NCBI GenBank assembly: GCA_963754135.1
Contig: CAVWEY010000001.1
Location: forward strand, 372,001 to 436,000
Length of the DNA stretch: 64,000 nucleotides
Source: JAJFUI01 sp963754135
GTDB taxonomy: Bacteria > Planctomycetota > Planctomycetia > Pirellulales > Thermoguttaceae
Direction of reading: 5' to 3'
A program made the translations under genes and the position numbers. Below the pieces are notes generated by a model. That model saw only the letters and a list, made by a program, of their open reading frames with translations, had not been told where the DNA came from and made no database searches. Positions 1-9,023 of this stretch are shown one piece after another (position 1 is the first letter of the stretch; every line of letters begins with the position of its first letter).

Positions 1-1169
1 GCGAAGGCGGAGACGTTGCCGGCCATGCCGGACATGAAACCGGCGATCATCGCCGTCACCCCCAGACCCAGCAGCCCGGGCCCCAGGTATTTGCCCATCA
101 GCAGCGGCAGGACTTCGTTGTAGGTGTGGTTGGTGATGGCGCGGGGATCGCTCTCCGGCACCAGGACCATGGGCGACCCGTCGTGGTTCAACAGCACGGC
201 CAGCCCCAGCAAGCCGGGCAGGGTCACGATCAGCGGCACGCACATCTTGAACGCCGCGCCGATGATCGTGCCGTTTTGCGCCGCCCGCAGGTCCTTGGCC
301 ACGATCACCCGCTGCACCTGGAGGAAATCGGTACACCAGTAGGCGAAACTGATGGCCAACCCCTGTCCGAAGACCATGCCGAACCAGTCGATGCCCATGG
401 GATTGCTGAACGAGTCGAGGTTGTGCCACAGACAGGTGAAGTCGGCGCTGGAAACCGTCGGGTGGATCACGCCCACGTTCCGCTGGATGGCGGCCATCAT
501 GTTGCTCCAGCCGCCGGCGGCAATCAGCCCGAGCACCGGAATCAGGAGCGTTCCCATCCAAATGAGGAAGAACTGGAGCACCTCGTTGAACACCGCGGAG
601 ATCAACCCGCCGAGGGTGACGTACACCGCCACCGTCAGCGAGGAGATCCAGATGCTCTGGTTCATGTCCCAGCCCAACAACAGGTGCAGCATCTTCGCCA
701 TCGAGAACATGCCCACCCCGCTCACGAGCACGGTCATGGCGGCGAAGGAAATGCCCGCCAGCGAGCGGCTCCCTTCGCCGTAGCGGAGTTTCAGGTAGCC
801 GGGCACCGAGTGCGTCCGGCAGATGTAGTAGAAGGGCATCATCACCACGGCCAGGAAGAGGATCGGCAGCGCGCCGCCGATGAAGTAGGCGTGGGCGCCC
901 AACATGCCGTACTGGTAGGCCATCGCCGACCAGCCCATCGTCTCCAGCGAGCTTAAGTTGGCCGAGATGAAGCTCAGCCCGGCGATCCAGGCGGTCATTT
1001 TCCGCCCGGCCATGAAGAACTCTTCGCCGGTGGTGACGAACCTTTTCAGATAGAAGCCGATGCCCAGCACGATCAGGAAGTAGATGGCGACAATGACGTA
1101 ATCGACGCCGCTCATGCTGAGCAGCCGGTCGGCGCCGGAGCCGGCGGCCAGGAGCAACGTGCCGGACAT
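1..1169 (-). CDS. Sodium:solute symporter (SSS family), 3' end cut by window edge
   Basis: Inner-membrane transporter expected to couple sodium entry to uptake of a sugar or other small solute. Reading leftward from an ATG at 1169, about 389 residues are visible and the frame is still open at base 1. The sequence is a succession of hydrophobic segments. An N-terminal helix (YVIVAIYFLIVLGIGFYL) is followed by FFMAGRKMTAWIAGLSF, the usual SSS opening, and later by GGLISAVFNEVLQFFLIW, which resembles the family signature. The start follows a purine-rich GGGAGAGG. The neighbouring UroD-like gene is on the same strand 80 bases upstream, so co-transcription is possible. The family assignment is firm; the substrate cannot be read. 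A sugar is a guess from the sugar porter nearby. Confidence 0.85.
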   Translation of the reverse strand, partial: MSGTLLLAAGSGADRLLSMSGVDYVIVAIYFLIVLGIGFYLKRFVTTGEEFFMAGRKMTAWIAGLSFISANLSSLETMGWSAMAYQYGMLGAHAYFIGGALPILFLAVVMMPFYYICRTHSVPGYLKLRYGEGSRSLAGISFAAMTVLVSGVGMFSMAKMLHLLLGWDMNQSIWISSLTVAVYVTLGGLISAVFNEVLQFFLIWMGTLLIPVLGLIAAGGWSNMMAAIQRNVGVIHPTVSSADFTCLWHNLDSFSNPMGIDWFGMVFGQGLAISFAYWCTDFLQVQRVIVAKDLRAAQNGTIIGAAFKMCVPLIVTLPGLLGLAVLLNHDGSPMVLVPESDPRAITNHTYNEVLPLLMGKYLGPGLLGLGVTAMIAGFMSGMAGNVSAF

Positions 1170-1249
1170 GGACCTCTCCCGTTTTCGCAGGCAAAGCTCA
1201 GAACAGAGACGGCGAAAGGGGCGATTCTAGGCGATTCCCCCGCGGCGTG

Positions 1250-2422
1250 TCAATACGCCGCGTGCTCCAGGGCGGCGGCCACGTAGGCGGCCACGTTTTC
1301 CGGCGGCGTGCCGTACTCCAGGAAATCGACCGGCTGGAGGATGAACCCGCCGCCGGGCTTGCCGGCCAGGATGGCCTGCTCGGTCGCCCGCCGCACCTGG
1401 TCCATGCTCCCCTTCTGTAAGGCGTTCACCTGGTCGATGCCGCTGAGAATGACATAGCGGCCCTGAACCAGGGCCTTCACCCGCCCGAGGTCGGCGTCGC
1501 CCAGCGGCGGCGGCGAGAACGGCTCCACCACCCTCACGCCCAACTCCACGTAGGACTCGACCAGGTTCATGATTTGGCCGCAGTTGTGGTACATGGCCGG
1601 GGTGCCGCCGCGCTGGATGAGTTGGATGTACTCCCGCTCGAAGGGAAGGATGTAGCGGTCGTAGGTCTTCTTGCCAAGGAACCCGCCGGGGACGTTCCCG
1701 CCCACGCATTGCACGTCCACGCCGGCCTCATCCATTGCGCGGGCGTAGTCCAGAATCCGGTTCATGGCGAACCGCATCAGCCGCTCGTAGAACTCGTAGT
1801 CGGTGAGGAACAGGGTGTAGAGTTCCTGGTGATCGATCAGGAGCGAGGCGTTGTTGAACGGCCCGTGGGGAGACCAGGAGCCGACGATGCCGTCGTCGCC
1901 CAGGGCCGCCTTGATCCGCCCCACCCGCCGCTTGGCGTTTTCCTTGAACGACTGCGGCATGGGCGGCTCGTGCCGGACGGCGATCTCCAGGTCCGCCGGC
2001 GTCTTGATCGGCTTTTGCGTGCAGGCGTAGACGAACGTGCCGGGCCGGATTTCGCTCCGCGAAAACTCCTGCTTAAGCGTGCCGTCGGGCGTGCGGATCG
2101 TCGACGCCCAAGCGGTGGTGGTCCCCCGGCGGGACTCCTCGGTATGGACCTCCCAGCGGTCGGTCTGTTGCGAGACGTTCAGCCCGCCCATGTGGATCGA
2201 GAGCGGATCGTTCAGGCCGAAGAGCATGCGGACGAAGACGTCGGCCCCGAACTGCCGCTGAATCTCGATAACCTTCAACTGCAAGGTCTCGAAATCCTGG
2301 GGATCGGCCTCGGGACAAAGCTGATTGAGGAAATGGCCCTGGTCCTGAATGAACAGGGTGACGGGCACGCGGTCGGGCATCTTGCCGCTCAGGACGGCCA
2401 GGAACCGTTCGCGGGAATTCAT
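1250..2422 (-). CDS. Uroporphyrinogen decarboxylase (URO-D) family protein
   Basis: A 390-residue protein beginning MNSRERFLAVLSGKMPDRVPV, the opening typical of URO-D fold proteins that are not the haem-pathway enzyme. Many act as corrinoid methyltransferases or on unknown substrates. The C-terminal half has the family's barrel features, including a Cys in YHNCGQ and YVILSGIDQV near the end. The ATG at 2422 has a GAGG-type ribosome site. A much longer open frame continues upstream to 3628, but that part is only the antisense of the MFS gene. The gene lies next to a symporter rather than haem genes, which favours a catabolic or methyl-transfer role. Substrate unknown. Confidence 0.8.
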   Translation of the reverse strand: MNSRERFLAVLSGKMPDRVPVTLFIQDQGHFLNQLCPEADPQDFETLQLKVIEIQRQFGADVFVRMLFGLNDPLSIHMGGLNVSQQTDRWEVHTEESRRGTTTAWASTIRTPDGTLKQEFSRSEIRPGTFVYACTQKPIKTPADLEIAVRHEPPMPQSFKENAKRRVGRIKAALGDDGIVGSWSPHGPFNNASLLIDHQELYTLFLTDYEFYERLMRFAMNRILDYARAMDEAGVDVQCVGGNVPGGFLGKKTYDRYILPFEREYIQLIQRGGTPAMYHNCGQIMNLVESYVELGVRVVEPFSPPPLGDADLGRVKALVQGRYVILSGIDQVNALQKGSMDQVRRATEQAILAGKPGGGFILQPVDFLEYGTPPENVAAYVAAALEHAAY

Positions 2423-2584
2423 CGGTCCGCCTCGCGTTGGGGCCGCGCTGGCCGGTGGCGATCGGCCGGCAGGAGCCGCGATTGTAGACCGTGCGCCGTG
2501 TGCCGTCAATTGGCATCCCCCTTGCCGGCCATCCTCACGAGCGGATAGCATGAGCCGTTCACCTTGCCATACGGAGGAAACACG

Positions 2585-4236
2585 ATGGCGACGCTCGAGC
2601 AGCCGGCCGCGCCCCGGCAGCAGTACAACATGGGCTACGTCTGGGCGATCTCGCTGGTGGCCGCCCTCGGCGGCCTGATGTTCGGCTACGACTGGGTCGT
2701 CATCAGCGGCACCGAACCGTTCTTCCGGCGGTTCTTTCACGTGGCCTCGGCCGCCGCGGAAGGCTGGGCGATGAGCAGCGCCCTGATCGGTTGCCTGCTC
2801 GGGGCCATCCTCTCCGGCAGCCTCAGCGACCGCTTCGGCCGCAAACGGCTCCTGATTCTCGCCGCGCTGGTTTTCGTGATTTCCTCGCTCGGCACGGCGC
2901 TGGTCGATTCCTTCGTGGCGTTCAACGTGTGGCGGATCGCCGGCGGGGTGGCCATCGGCCTGGCCTCGAACCTCTCGCCCATGTACATCGCCGAGATTGC
3001 CCCGGCGGCCGTCCGCGGCCGGTTGGTGGCCATGAACCAGTTCACCATCGTGACGGGCATCCTGCTGGCCCAGGTCTCCAACTTCGGCGTCGATTATTTC
3101 AACAAGGGGGCCGACCGGCAATCGCTGGCCGCCGCCGCGCCCCCGGCCGCCGGATGGGACGCCGGCCCGGTCGCCGAAGAACTCTCGTGGCAACTCAAGC
3201 GAAATGAGCGCCCGGCGTTCGTCGCGCAGTTCAAGCAGTTGGCCGCGATGCGGTCCGCCCCGCTCGACCACCAGGGGGTGGTCGATATTCTCAAGCTGAT
3301 GGACTTGCAGCAGGGATCGTCGCCGGTCAACGCCGGCGACCAACTCGCGCTGGAAGTGGTGGGCCGCGGCCTCGTCCCCCATAACGTTCTGTACGGCTGG
3401 CGGTGGATGTTCGGCGTGACGGCCGTGCCGGCGCTGCTGTTCTTCATCTTGATGTTTTTCGTGCCCGAGAGTCCCCGCTGGCTGGTCAAGAACGGCCGCT
3501 CGGCCCAGGCCCGCGGCGTCCTGCGCGGATCGGCGGCGGGGGGTTCGCCGACCAGGAGGTGGCCAACATCGAAGCCACGCTGGTGGGCGAGATCGAGAAG
3601 GTCGACTTCCGCGACCTCCTCGAGCCAAAAGTGCTGTGGATCGTCACGCTCGGCGCCATTCTGGCGGTGCTCCAGCAATGGTGCGGCATGAACGTGATCT
3701 TCTACTACGCGGTCAAGCTGTTCGGGGCCTCCGGCGACACCGTCTCCGACGCCCTGCTGAAAATCGTGGGCCTCGGCATGGTCAACGCGGTGTTCACCAT
3801 CATTGCCGTGGCCACGGTGGACCGCATCGGGCGGCGGTTCCTCATGCTGCTGGGCTTCATCGGCCTGGCCGTGATCCACACGCTGTTGGGTCTGGCCTTT
3901 TTCTACGGGGCGGGCGGCATCTACGTCCTCGCGCTGGCACTGGCGGCAATGGCCGTCTACGCGCTCACGACCGCCCCGGTCGTCTGGGTGGTGCTGGCCG
4001 AAATCTTCCCCAACCGCATCCGCGGCGCGGCATTGTCGATCGCGGTGTGCTCGCTGTGGACGGCCTGCTTCATTCTGACTTCCACCTACCCGCTGCTGGA
4101 GGAGCACCTTGGCAGGCAGTACCCGTTCTGGATTTACGCCGCGACCTGCGCGATGGGATTCGCCTTCACGTTCCGCTACCTCCCTGAAACCAAGGGCAAG
4201 ACCCTGGAAGAGATCGAGCGGGAACTGGTGGACTGA
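2585..4236 (+). CDS. MFS sugar porter, one frameshift
   Basis: Major facilitator sugar transporter of about 550 residues. The first frame (from ATG 2585, after GGAGG-like AGGAAACACG) shows MFGYDWVVISG, DRFGRKRLLI and VPESPRWLVKNGR, all sugar-porter signatures. The second frame carries GMNVIFYYAVKLFG and PETKGKTLEEIE, the family C-terminus. The frames join near 3527, inside a CGCGG stretch containing GCGC, if one base is missing there. Both halves are well conserved, so an error in the consensus is more likely than decay. Unusual is a soluble stretch of about 100 residues (roughly 170-280) before TYGWRWMFG-like sequence, where porters normally have a short loop. It is compatible with a role beside the symporter in sugar uptake; substrate unknown. 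Confidence 0.85.
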
Positions 4237-4251
4237 CCGGATTGCAGCCCC

Positions 4252-4803
4252 CTAGTTCACCGTCGGGTCCGACGGCAGTTCTTTCACGTTGAGCATCGAC
4301 CGCAAGAGCGTCTGGCCGAGTTGGCGGAAGACGGTTTCCCAGAGGTCGTCGGCCGTGGAGAAGATCAGTTCGGCGGTGGCGGGCAGCGTCCGCCAGGCGC
4401 CTTGCCGCAGCTCGTTTTCCAACTGGCCCGCACCCCAGCCGGCGTGACCGATGAAAACCTTGTACGCCGGCTCCTCGCTCAAGACGAGCTTGTCGAGGTG
4501 CTGCTTCCGGGCGGCGAAGAAGACGCCGGGAATCGGCTCGGTCTCGGCCAGTTCCCGCTTGGTGTGCAGTGACATGAGCGGACCGGGCACGGGCCCGCCC
4601 AGGTAGACCGGCTGCCGGCTGTGGCAGGCGGCGCTGCCCACCTCGCGCCACAGTTCCTGGAGGGTCTTGCTGACCGGGCGGTTCAGGACCACGCCGAACG
4701 CCCCCTCCTGGTTGTGCTCAATCAGCAGCACCAGGCTGCGGGCGAAGTTCTCGTCCCCCAGTTGCGGCGAGGCAATCAACAGTTGGCCTTCAAACGTTTC
4801 CAT
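4252..4803 (-). CDS. YqgE/AlgH family protein (DUF179)
   Basis: A 183-residue protein starting METFEGQLLIASPQL, the classic YqgE/AlgH beginning, with GVVLNRP near residue 42 and FIGHAGWGAGQLENEL in the second half, both diagnostic of the family. Length fits (about 185). The biochemical role of this family is unresolved; in pseudomonads AlgH was named for an effect on alginate genes. The chosen ATG at 4803 is the one that places the conserved start at residue 1; in-frame codons further upstream lie in a palindromic repeat and are not coding-like. It stands alone, convergent with the MFS gene. Confidence 0.9.
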   Translation of the reverse strand: METFEGQLLIASPQLGDENFARSLVLLIEHNQEGAFGVVLNRPVSKTLQELWREVGSAACHSRQPVYLGGPVPGPLMSLHTKRELAETEPIPGVFFAARKQHLDKLVLSEEPAYKVFIGHAGWGAGQLENELRQGAWRTLPATAELIFSTADDLWETVFRQLGQTLLRSMLNVKELPSDPTVN

Positions 4804-4854
4804 ACCCACCCAGCCCTCGCCCCATCTCCCGGCCAACGCGCGAAGAGGTTCAAT

Positions 4855-4937
4855 TGGGTGGCACGCCCTGAAAGGGCGTGGTGGATTGCCCAAGCGGCAA
4901 CGTGACGCCCACCACGCCCTTTCCGGGCGTGCCACCC
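4855..4937. repeat. Dispersed palindromic repeat, 'GGGTGGCACGCCC' type
   Basis: Two arms of about 29 bases, GGGTGGCACGCCCTGAAAGG... and its inverse ending GGGCGTGCCACCC, separated by about 25 bases. Each arm also holds an internal inverted repeat (GCCCTGAAAGGGC). A second copy lies at 14306-14388. It sits between the 54-residue basic ORF and yqgE. Confidence 0.8.
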
Positions 4938-4947
4938 GGCACCGGAA

Positions 4948-5112
4948 CTACGGCCGCGTCAGGTCGGCTGCCTGGCGGCGGAACCGGGCGGCCTGATTCT
5001 TCAGCGTCTTCTTGCGCGGAATGCTCCCGGTGACTTTGACCAGCCGGTCGCACTTCTCGGCCAACGCCACCTTCACCTTCGCCAAATTGGCCTTCGCCTC
5101 TGCTTTGTTCAT
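4948..5112 (-). CDS. Small basic hypothetical protein (54 aa)
   Basis: An ATG at 5112 opens a 54-residue frame starting MNKAEAKANLAKVKVALAEK and ending RQAADLTRP. It is strongly basic, with Lys/Arg making up about a quarter of residues, lacks a membrane segment and is predicted mostly helical. The codon choice (G/C at third positions) matches real neighbours. It lies directly downstream of tatC on the same strand and could be part of that transcript. Its small size, charge and position make a nucleic-acid-binding or ribosome-associated protein possible, but no family was recognised. Confidence 0.55.
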   Translation of the reverse strand: MNKAEAKANLAKVKVALAEKCDRLVKVTGSIPRKKTLKNQAARFRRQAADLTRP

Positions 5113-5183
5113 GGTCCGTTCCTGAGTTCGTAGTCTGTAGTCAACCCCCGGAATTGTACCACTTCTGCGGGAGTTGCCCAGGG

Positions 5184-5243
5184 GGGTAGGTTATGCTTTA
5201 GCATAACAAGTGCTGCGACCCGTGATGCTAAAGCATAACCTAC
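5184..5243. repeat. Palindromic repeat at the tatC stop codon
   Basis: Inverted arms GGTAGGTTATGCTTTAGCAT and ATGCTAAAGCATAACCTACT, each arm itself nearly palindromic, separated by about 15 bases. The tatC stop codon (5240-5242) lies in the right arm, so the repeat may also act as a 3' RNA hairpin for tatC. Confidence 0.75.
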
Positions 5244-6292
5244 TCCCACTGGCTCGCTTTCCGCGGCAGCAATTTGCAGAGCAGGATGCCGCCGAAATAG
5301 AGGATCGTCAGCGACAGGGCGTTCAACAACATGCTGTAGGCGTCGGGCGGCATCAAGATGCCGGCAATCACGAAAATCACCAGCACGGCGATCCGCCACT
5401 GCTTCAGGTAGCTCTGGACCGTGAACACGCCGATCCGCTCCAGGAACAGCATCACCAGCGGCAACTGGAAGCCGATCCCGAAGCCCACCGGCAGGATCAG
5501 CACGAAGCCCAGCCACTCGTTGATCCGCGGTTCGGGCGAGATGCCCGTGCTGCGGTTGAAGGCCAGGAGAAAGTCCAGCACGGGCTGGAAGACCACGAAG
5601 AACGCCAGCGCGGCCCCGAACAAGAACAGCCCCAGGCTGAACGGCAGGTAGATATGGACGTAGCGACGCTCGTGCGGATACAGCCCCGCCGCCACGAAAT
5701 GCCAGACCTGGTAGAAGATCCACGGGCTGGCCAGCAGCACGCCCACCAGCAGCGAGGCCTTGATGTAGATCATAAAGCCCTCGGTCATGGCCAGGGCCTT
5801 GCTCCGCAGCCGCGGATCGTCCTCGCCACGGTGCCAGAGGAACAGACGGACGAGATTCCGGCCGCCGGCCCCCTCGGGCTGCTCGGCCTGCGGGGGCAGG
5901 TCCAGCCCCTTGAACTCCTTGGGGTAGGCGTTCTTCAACTGGCCGAGCACCTGGGCCGGATCGACGTAGGCCTCCTCCGCCAGCAGGTTGTCCTTCTCCA
6001 CGAAATCGGTCACTTGCTGGTCCGTCCAAGGCAGCGCCTGGCCGGAGCCTTTCAGCCGGTCCAGTTCCGCCGTTACCCGCCGCTCCGATTCCCGCTGATA
6101 ATACCTGGTCAAGGCCAGGGAAAGCGGCCGCTGAATGAACTCGACCACGTAGCCGCCAATCGCCAGGCCGATGACGAACCCGATCAGCAGCCCGTAGATC
6201 GACTTCAGCAAGCACCCCCGCAACTCTCCGAGGTGCTCCCCGAAGGTCATCGTGCTCTCTCGAAACAGGTCGTCTTCGCGGGGCTCGGGCAT
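5240..6292 (-). CDS. tatC: Twin-arginine translocase subunit TatC
   Basis: Core receptor of the Tat pathway, which exports folded proteins. The 350-residue product has MTFGEHLGELRGCLLKS at residues 15-31, the conserved cytoplasmic N-terminus, then a first membrane helix. After a long soluble stretch come five further hydrophobic segments, with ASPWIFYQVWHFVAAGLYPHERR and GFGIGFQLPLV as family landmarks. Typical TatC proteins are about 250 residues. The extra length is a charged, periplasmic insertion of about 110 residues (roughly 55-165) between helices 1 and 2. The start is the ATG that gives MPEPREDD. tatA/tatB were not seen in this window. Confidence 0.93.
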   Translation of the reverse strand: MPEPREDDLFRESTMTFGEHLGELRGCLLKSIYGLLIGFVIGLAIGGYVVEFIQRPLSLALTRYYQRESERRVTAELDRLKGSGQALPWTDQQVTDFVEKDNLLAEEAYVDPAQVLGQLKNAYPKEFKGLDLPPQAEQPEGAGGRNLVRLFLWHRGEDDPRLRSKALAMTEGFMIYIKASLLVGVLLASPWIFYQVWHFVAAGLYPHERRYVHIYLPFSLGLFLFGAALAFFVVFQPVLDFLLAFNRSTGISPEPRINEWLGFVLILPVGFGIGFQLPLVMLFLERIGVFTVQSYLKQWRIAVLVIFVIAGILMPPDAYSMLLNALSLTILYFGGILLCKLLPRKASQWE

Positions 6293-6384
6293 GTTGACGC
6301 TGCTTTGCCGTAAACACTTTAGTTTAGCACCCGTGAGGCCGGCTTGGCAACTCGCAGTCGCTTGCGGTAGGATTCAAGGGCTTC

Positions 6385-6475
6385 GGTCTTGGGGCTTAGG
6401 TCTTTAGGACCGTGGTCCTCGTCGGAATAGTCGGTAAACCCAAGACCCAAGACCTAAGACCCAAGTCCCACAACA
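6385..6475. repeat. Heptad-type repeat tract upstream of manA
   Basis: Imperfect repeats of the kind CTTGGGTCTTAGGT on one side (from about 6390) and the inverse CCCAAGACCCAAGACC just before the manA start. It belongs to the same class as the GGGATTT tracts elsewhere in the window. It fills the space where the manA promoter should be; no clear promoter was seen. Confidence 0.6.
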
Positions 6476-7530
6476 ATGCCTCTGCTCTATCCACTTCGTT
6501 TCCGGCCCGTTCTGCGGCGATACCTTTGGGGGGGGCGGCGGCTCGAGACCGCGCTCGGCAAGCTGCTGCCGCCCGGCGACGATTGGGCCGAAAGCTGGGA
6601 AATCGTCGATCGTGGCTCGGACCAGAGCGTGGTCGAGTTCGGCCCGCTGGCCGGGACGACGCTCGGGCAACTCGTCGGCCGCTATGGCCAGGAACTGGTG
6701 GGCCGGCATCATCCGCAGGGGGAAAAGGGGGACAGGCCCCGTTTGCCGGAACGGCCCGGAGGGTGCTTCGCACAAACGGGGCCTGTCCCCGTTTTCCCCC
6801 GGCCGCGGTTCCCCCTGCTGTTGAAGTTCCTCGACGCCGCCCGGCCCCTCTCGGTCCAGGTCCATCCCGACGATGCCCGCGCCGCCCGGCTCGACCCGCC
6901 CGAGGTGGGCAAGACCGAGGCGTGGGTCGTGATCGAGGCCGAGCCGGGGAGCGTGATCTATGCCGGCCTGCAATCGGGCATCGACCGCGAGACCCTGGCG
7001 GCGGCGATCCGCCAAGGCAGGTGCCAGGATTGCCTGCACGTCCTGCACCCCTCGCCCGGCGACTGCATCTTCCTGCCCGCCGGTACGGTCCACGCGCTGG
7101 GCGCGGGCCTGCTGGTGGCCGAAATCCAGCAACCCAGCGACGTCACCTACCGCCTCTTCGATTGGAACCGCCTGGGGCCGGACGGACAGCCGAGGGCGCT
7201 CCACGTCGAGCAAGCCCTTGATGCGATCGACTTCCGCCGTGGTCCGATCCAGCCGCAGCAACCGCGGCCGACCGGCCGGCCGGAGGTGAGCCGGTTGGTC
7301 GAGTGCAAGAAGTTCGTGCTGGACCGCTGGGAATTCGACCGGCCCATCGCAGCCGGTGGGGATGATCGCTGTCATGTCATCTCGGTATTGCAAGGTTCCG
7401 TGCAGGTTGAAGGCGATCCGCCGAAGTCGCCGTTGCCGCGCGGCGAACGGCCTTGCTGCCCGCGGCGCTGGGGCCGGTGCAACTCAGTCCGCGGGCCGGG
7501 ACGGTGCTGCTGGACGCCTATCTGCCGTAG
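6476..7530 (+). CDS. manA: Mannose-6-phosphate isomerase, class I, with in-frame repeat insertion and one frameshift
   Basis: Zinc enzyme interconverting fructose-6-phosphate and mannose-6-phosphate, feeding GDP-sugar synthesis. Seen: a start MPLLYPLRFRPVLRRYLWGG, zinc-site motifs LSVQVHPDD and the Glu in KTEAW, and FLPAGTVHALG. Residues about 81-109 are encoded by an 83-bp palindromic repeat, which separates QELVGRHHPQG from FPLLLKFLDA, normally adjacent. A one-base deletion near 7446, in CCGCGCGGCG, moves the last 27 codons to another frame that ends ...GTVLLDAYLP at 7530. Without it the frame runs into unrelated sequence. Function is probable if the loop tolerates the insert. The product could supply mannose for the polysaccharide locus. 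Confidence 0.88.
6718..6800. repeat. 83-bp palindromic repeat inside manA
   Basis: Arms of about 27 bases: GGGGGAAAAGGGGGACAGGC... and ...GCCTGTCCCCGTTTTCCCCC. The whole element is read through in frame by manA and contributes about 28 residues rich in Gly, Pro and Arg. Confidence 0.85.
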
Positions 7531-7603
7531 CCGGGGGCTAACAGCCCCCGGAATGTGCGTCAGTTCTGGGATTTCCCTCCGGGGGCTGTTAGCCCCCGGC
7601 TAT
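7530..7603. repeat. Palindromic repeat, 'GGGGGCTAACAGCCCCC' type
   Basis: Two inverted copies of CCGGGGGCTAACAGCCCCCGG, each a perfect hairpin, about 25 bases apart. It starts at the manA stop and forms the last codons of the convergent gene at 7560-7943, so it could also end both transcripts. Confidence 0.8.
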
Positions 7604-7943
7604 TGTTCGCGGCGTCGCGTTCCGCTTGCAGCCGCCTCGCCCGTCGCATGATCCACAGCAGCGTGGCCAGCGTGGGAATCAACGTGACGGCGATCGGAAT
7701 CATCAGCACCAGCAGCGCGATGCAGAGGCAGAAGAAACTACCCGTCGCCCGGTTATGTACCCCGGGCACCCACTCGAACACCCCGCGGAAGCACGTGCCG
7801 GTCATGTTCAACCAGCCGGGCCCCCAGCCGGTGATCAGCCAGAGGCAGCCGCCGTAAAACGCAAAGAGCACGGCGAACAGGCACCACGTGCCCAGCGTCC
7901 ATCGGTCGTCGGGCGGCGAAAGTTGGCTCCAGCGTCTACGCAT
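7560..7943 (-). CDS. Hypothetical small membrane protein (127 aa)
   Basis: Two hydrophobic segments are visible: about residues 17-38 (LGTWCLFAVLFAFYGGCLWLI) and 69-93 (FFCLCIALLVLMIPIAVTLIP), followed by a basic stretch MRRARRLQAERD. No family recognised. The C-terminal residues NSRGLTAPGGKSQN come from the palindromic repeat that overlaps the gene end, so the ancestral C-terminus was probably shorter or different. Start at the ATG at 7943. Upstream on the same strand, after a 150-base gap, lies another membrane protein gene; co-transcription is possible. Confidence 0.6.
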   Translation of the reverse strand: MRRRWSQLSPPDDRWTLGTWCLFAVLFAFYGGCLWLITGWGPGWLNMTGTCFRGVFEWVPGVHNRATGSFFCLCIALLVLMIPIAVTLIPTLATLLWIMRRARRLQAERDAANNSRGLTAPGGKSQN

Positions 7944-8093
7944 GGTATGGTCTCAAACCGCAACGCCTTGAACAGGAGGAAACAGAGGAAACAGAGTTCA
8001 ACGCGGAAACTGATGCATTTTCTCCGTTGCCTCTGTTACCTCCTGTTCCGAAAATGTTCGTGAACCACGTTGATCCTGCCGGCCGTTTGACCA

Positions 8094-9023
8094 CTATTGT
8101 ACCCCCGGAATGACCCGCACGGCAATCCAGTGGCCGGCGATGGCCAGGACGACCAGCCCGAGGGCGAGGAAGTGGCGAGGGATCGAGGTCCGTTTCTCGA
8201 AGCGGCCCACCAGGTCCACGCCCAGGCCCAACAGAGCGCCGCCGCCGGCCGCACAAATCAACTCGGCGATCTGCGCGTTTGCAATACCAAAGCATGAGAA
8301 CACGTAGATCGTGATGATGCCCAGTCCGACCATCGCGCCGCAGGCCATCCGCTCCACCAGCCCCCGCCGGTCGCAGACGGCCGCGGCGGCACCGGCCATT
8401 CCGCCCATCAGCGGCCAGGCGTATAGGGCGGTCCAGTGGCCGACGGCCGCGCCGCAGACGGCCAACGTGCCCAGTACGGTGCCGATCCCCGCCCAAAACA
8501 CGGCGGCGGAGAACCGGCCGGCCAGCCAACCGATCAAGCCGCCCAACGGCATAGTCAGCACGAGGACCAGTCCGAACCGCCCCACGGCCTCCGGGCCAAA
8601 CGTCCGCAGGTATCCGGCCAACAGGGCCACCACGACGAACATCAGCAGGAACGCCTGAAGGCCGAATTGATATTCCGCCCGCGGCGATTCGCTTCGCGGT
8701 TCGGGCATCGTGGGGCAAGTCACGCCCTTCTTCCGAATCCTGAAGAAGTCTGGGTTCATGCGGACCGTTCTCCAGCAGAGGAGGCCCCAAAGCAGTACGA
8801 AGCTCCCGGCCACCGAACAGATCAATTCGTCTCTCTCTTTTCTGAGACGCAAGCTCAGGAAGCCCCACAGTGCGGCCATAAGGGCGGTGACGACCAGCAT
8901 CTCGCGGAGCGAGAACTGGGGCCAGCGCCACTTCGGCTTGCCGCGGATCTTGTCGGCTGGGGGCACTTTCGTCTCCCGGCGGCACGGCGGCCGGAGTTGG
9001 TCAGCAGAATCGCGGATTTCCAA
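8094..9023 (-). CDS. Planctomycete-type membrane protein with FSLRE motif (309 aa)
   Basis: The N-terminal part has WRWPQFSLREMLVVTALMAAL (two residues short here for space), a motif recurring in planctomycete membrane proteins of unknown role. A second similar stretch begins YQFGLQAFLLMFVVVALLAG. Some seven hydrophobic segments follow, several rich in Gly/Ala. No catalytic motif is visible. The first ten or so codons lie inside a 58-bp tandem repeat, so the true start may be further in, for example near the first FSLRE segment. Function unknown. Confidence 0.6.
   Translation of the reverse strand: MEIRDSADQLRPPCRRETKVPPADKIRGKPKWRWPQFSLREMLVVTALMAALWGFLSLRLRKERDELICSVAGSFVLLWGLLCWRTVRMNPDFFRIRKKGVTCPTMPEPRSESPRAEYQFGLQAFLLMFVVVALLAGYLRTFGPEAVGRFGLVLVLTMPLGGLIGWLAGRFSAAVFWAGIGTVLGTLAVCGAAVGHWTALYAWPLMGGMAGAAAAVCDRRGLVERMACGAMVGLGIITIYVFSCFGIANAQIAELICAAGGGALLGLGVDLVGRFEKRTSIPRHFLALGLVVLAIAGHWIAVRVIPGVQ

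Noticed and set aside
126..956. Plus-strand open frame of 276 codons
   Set aside because: Its antisense is the well-conserved symporter; the peptide is His/Arg/Gln-rich as expected of a shadow frame.
2423..3628. Long N-terminal extension of the UroD-like gene
   Set aside because: This stretch is only the antisense of the MFS gene, and a normal start with ribosome site lies at 2422.
5109..6317. Second long minus-strand frame over tatC
   Set aside because: It is an out-of-frame shadow; the TatC frame has all family motifs.
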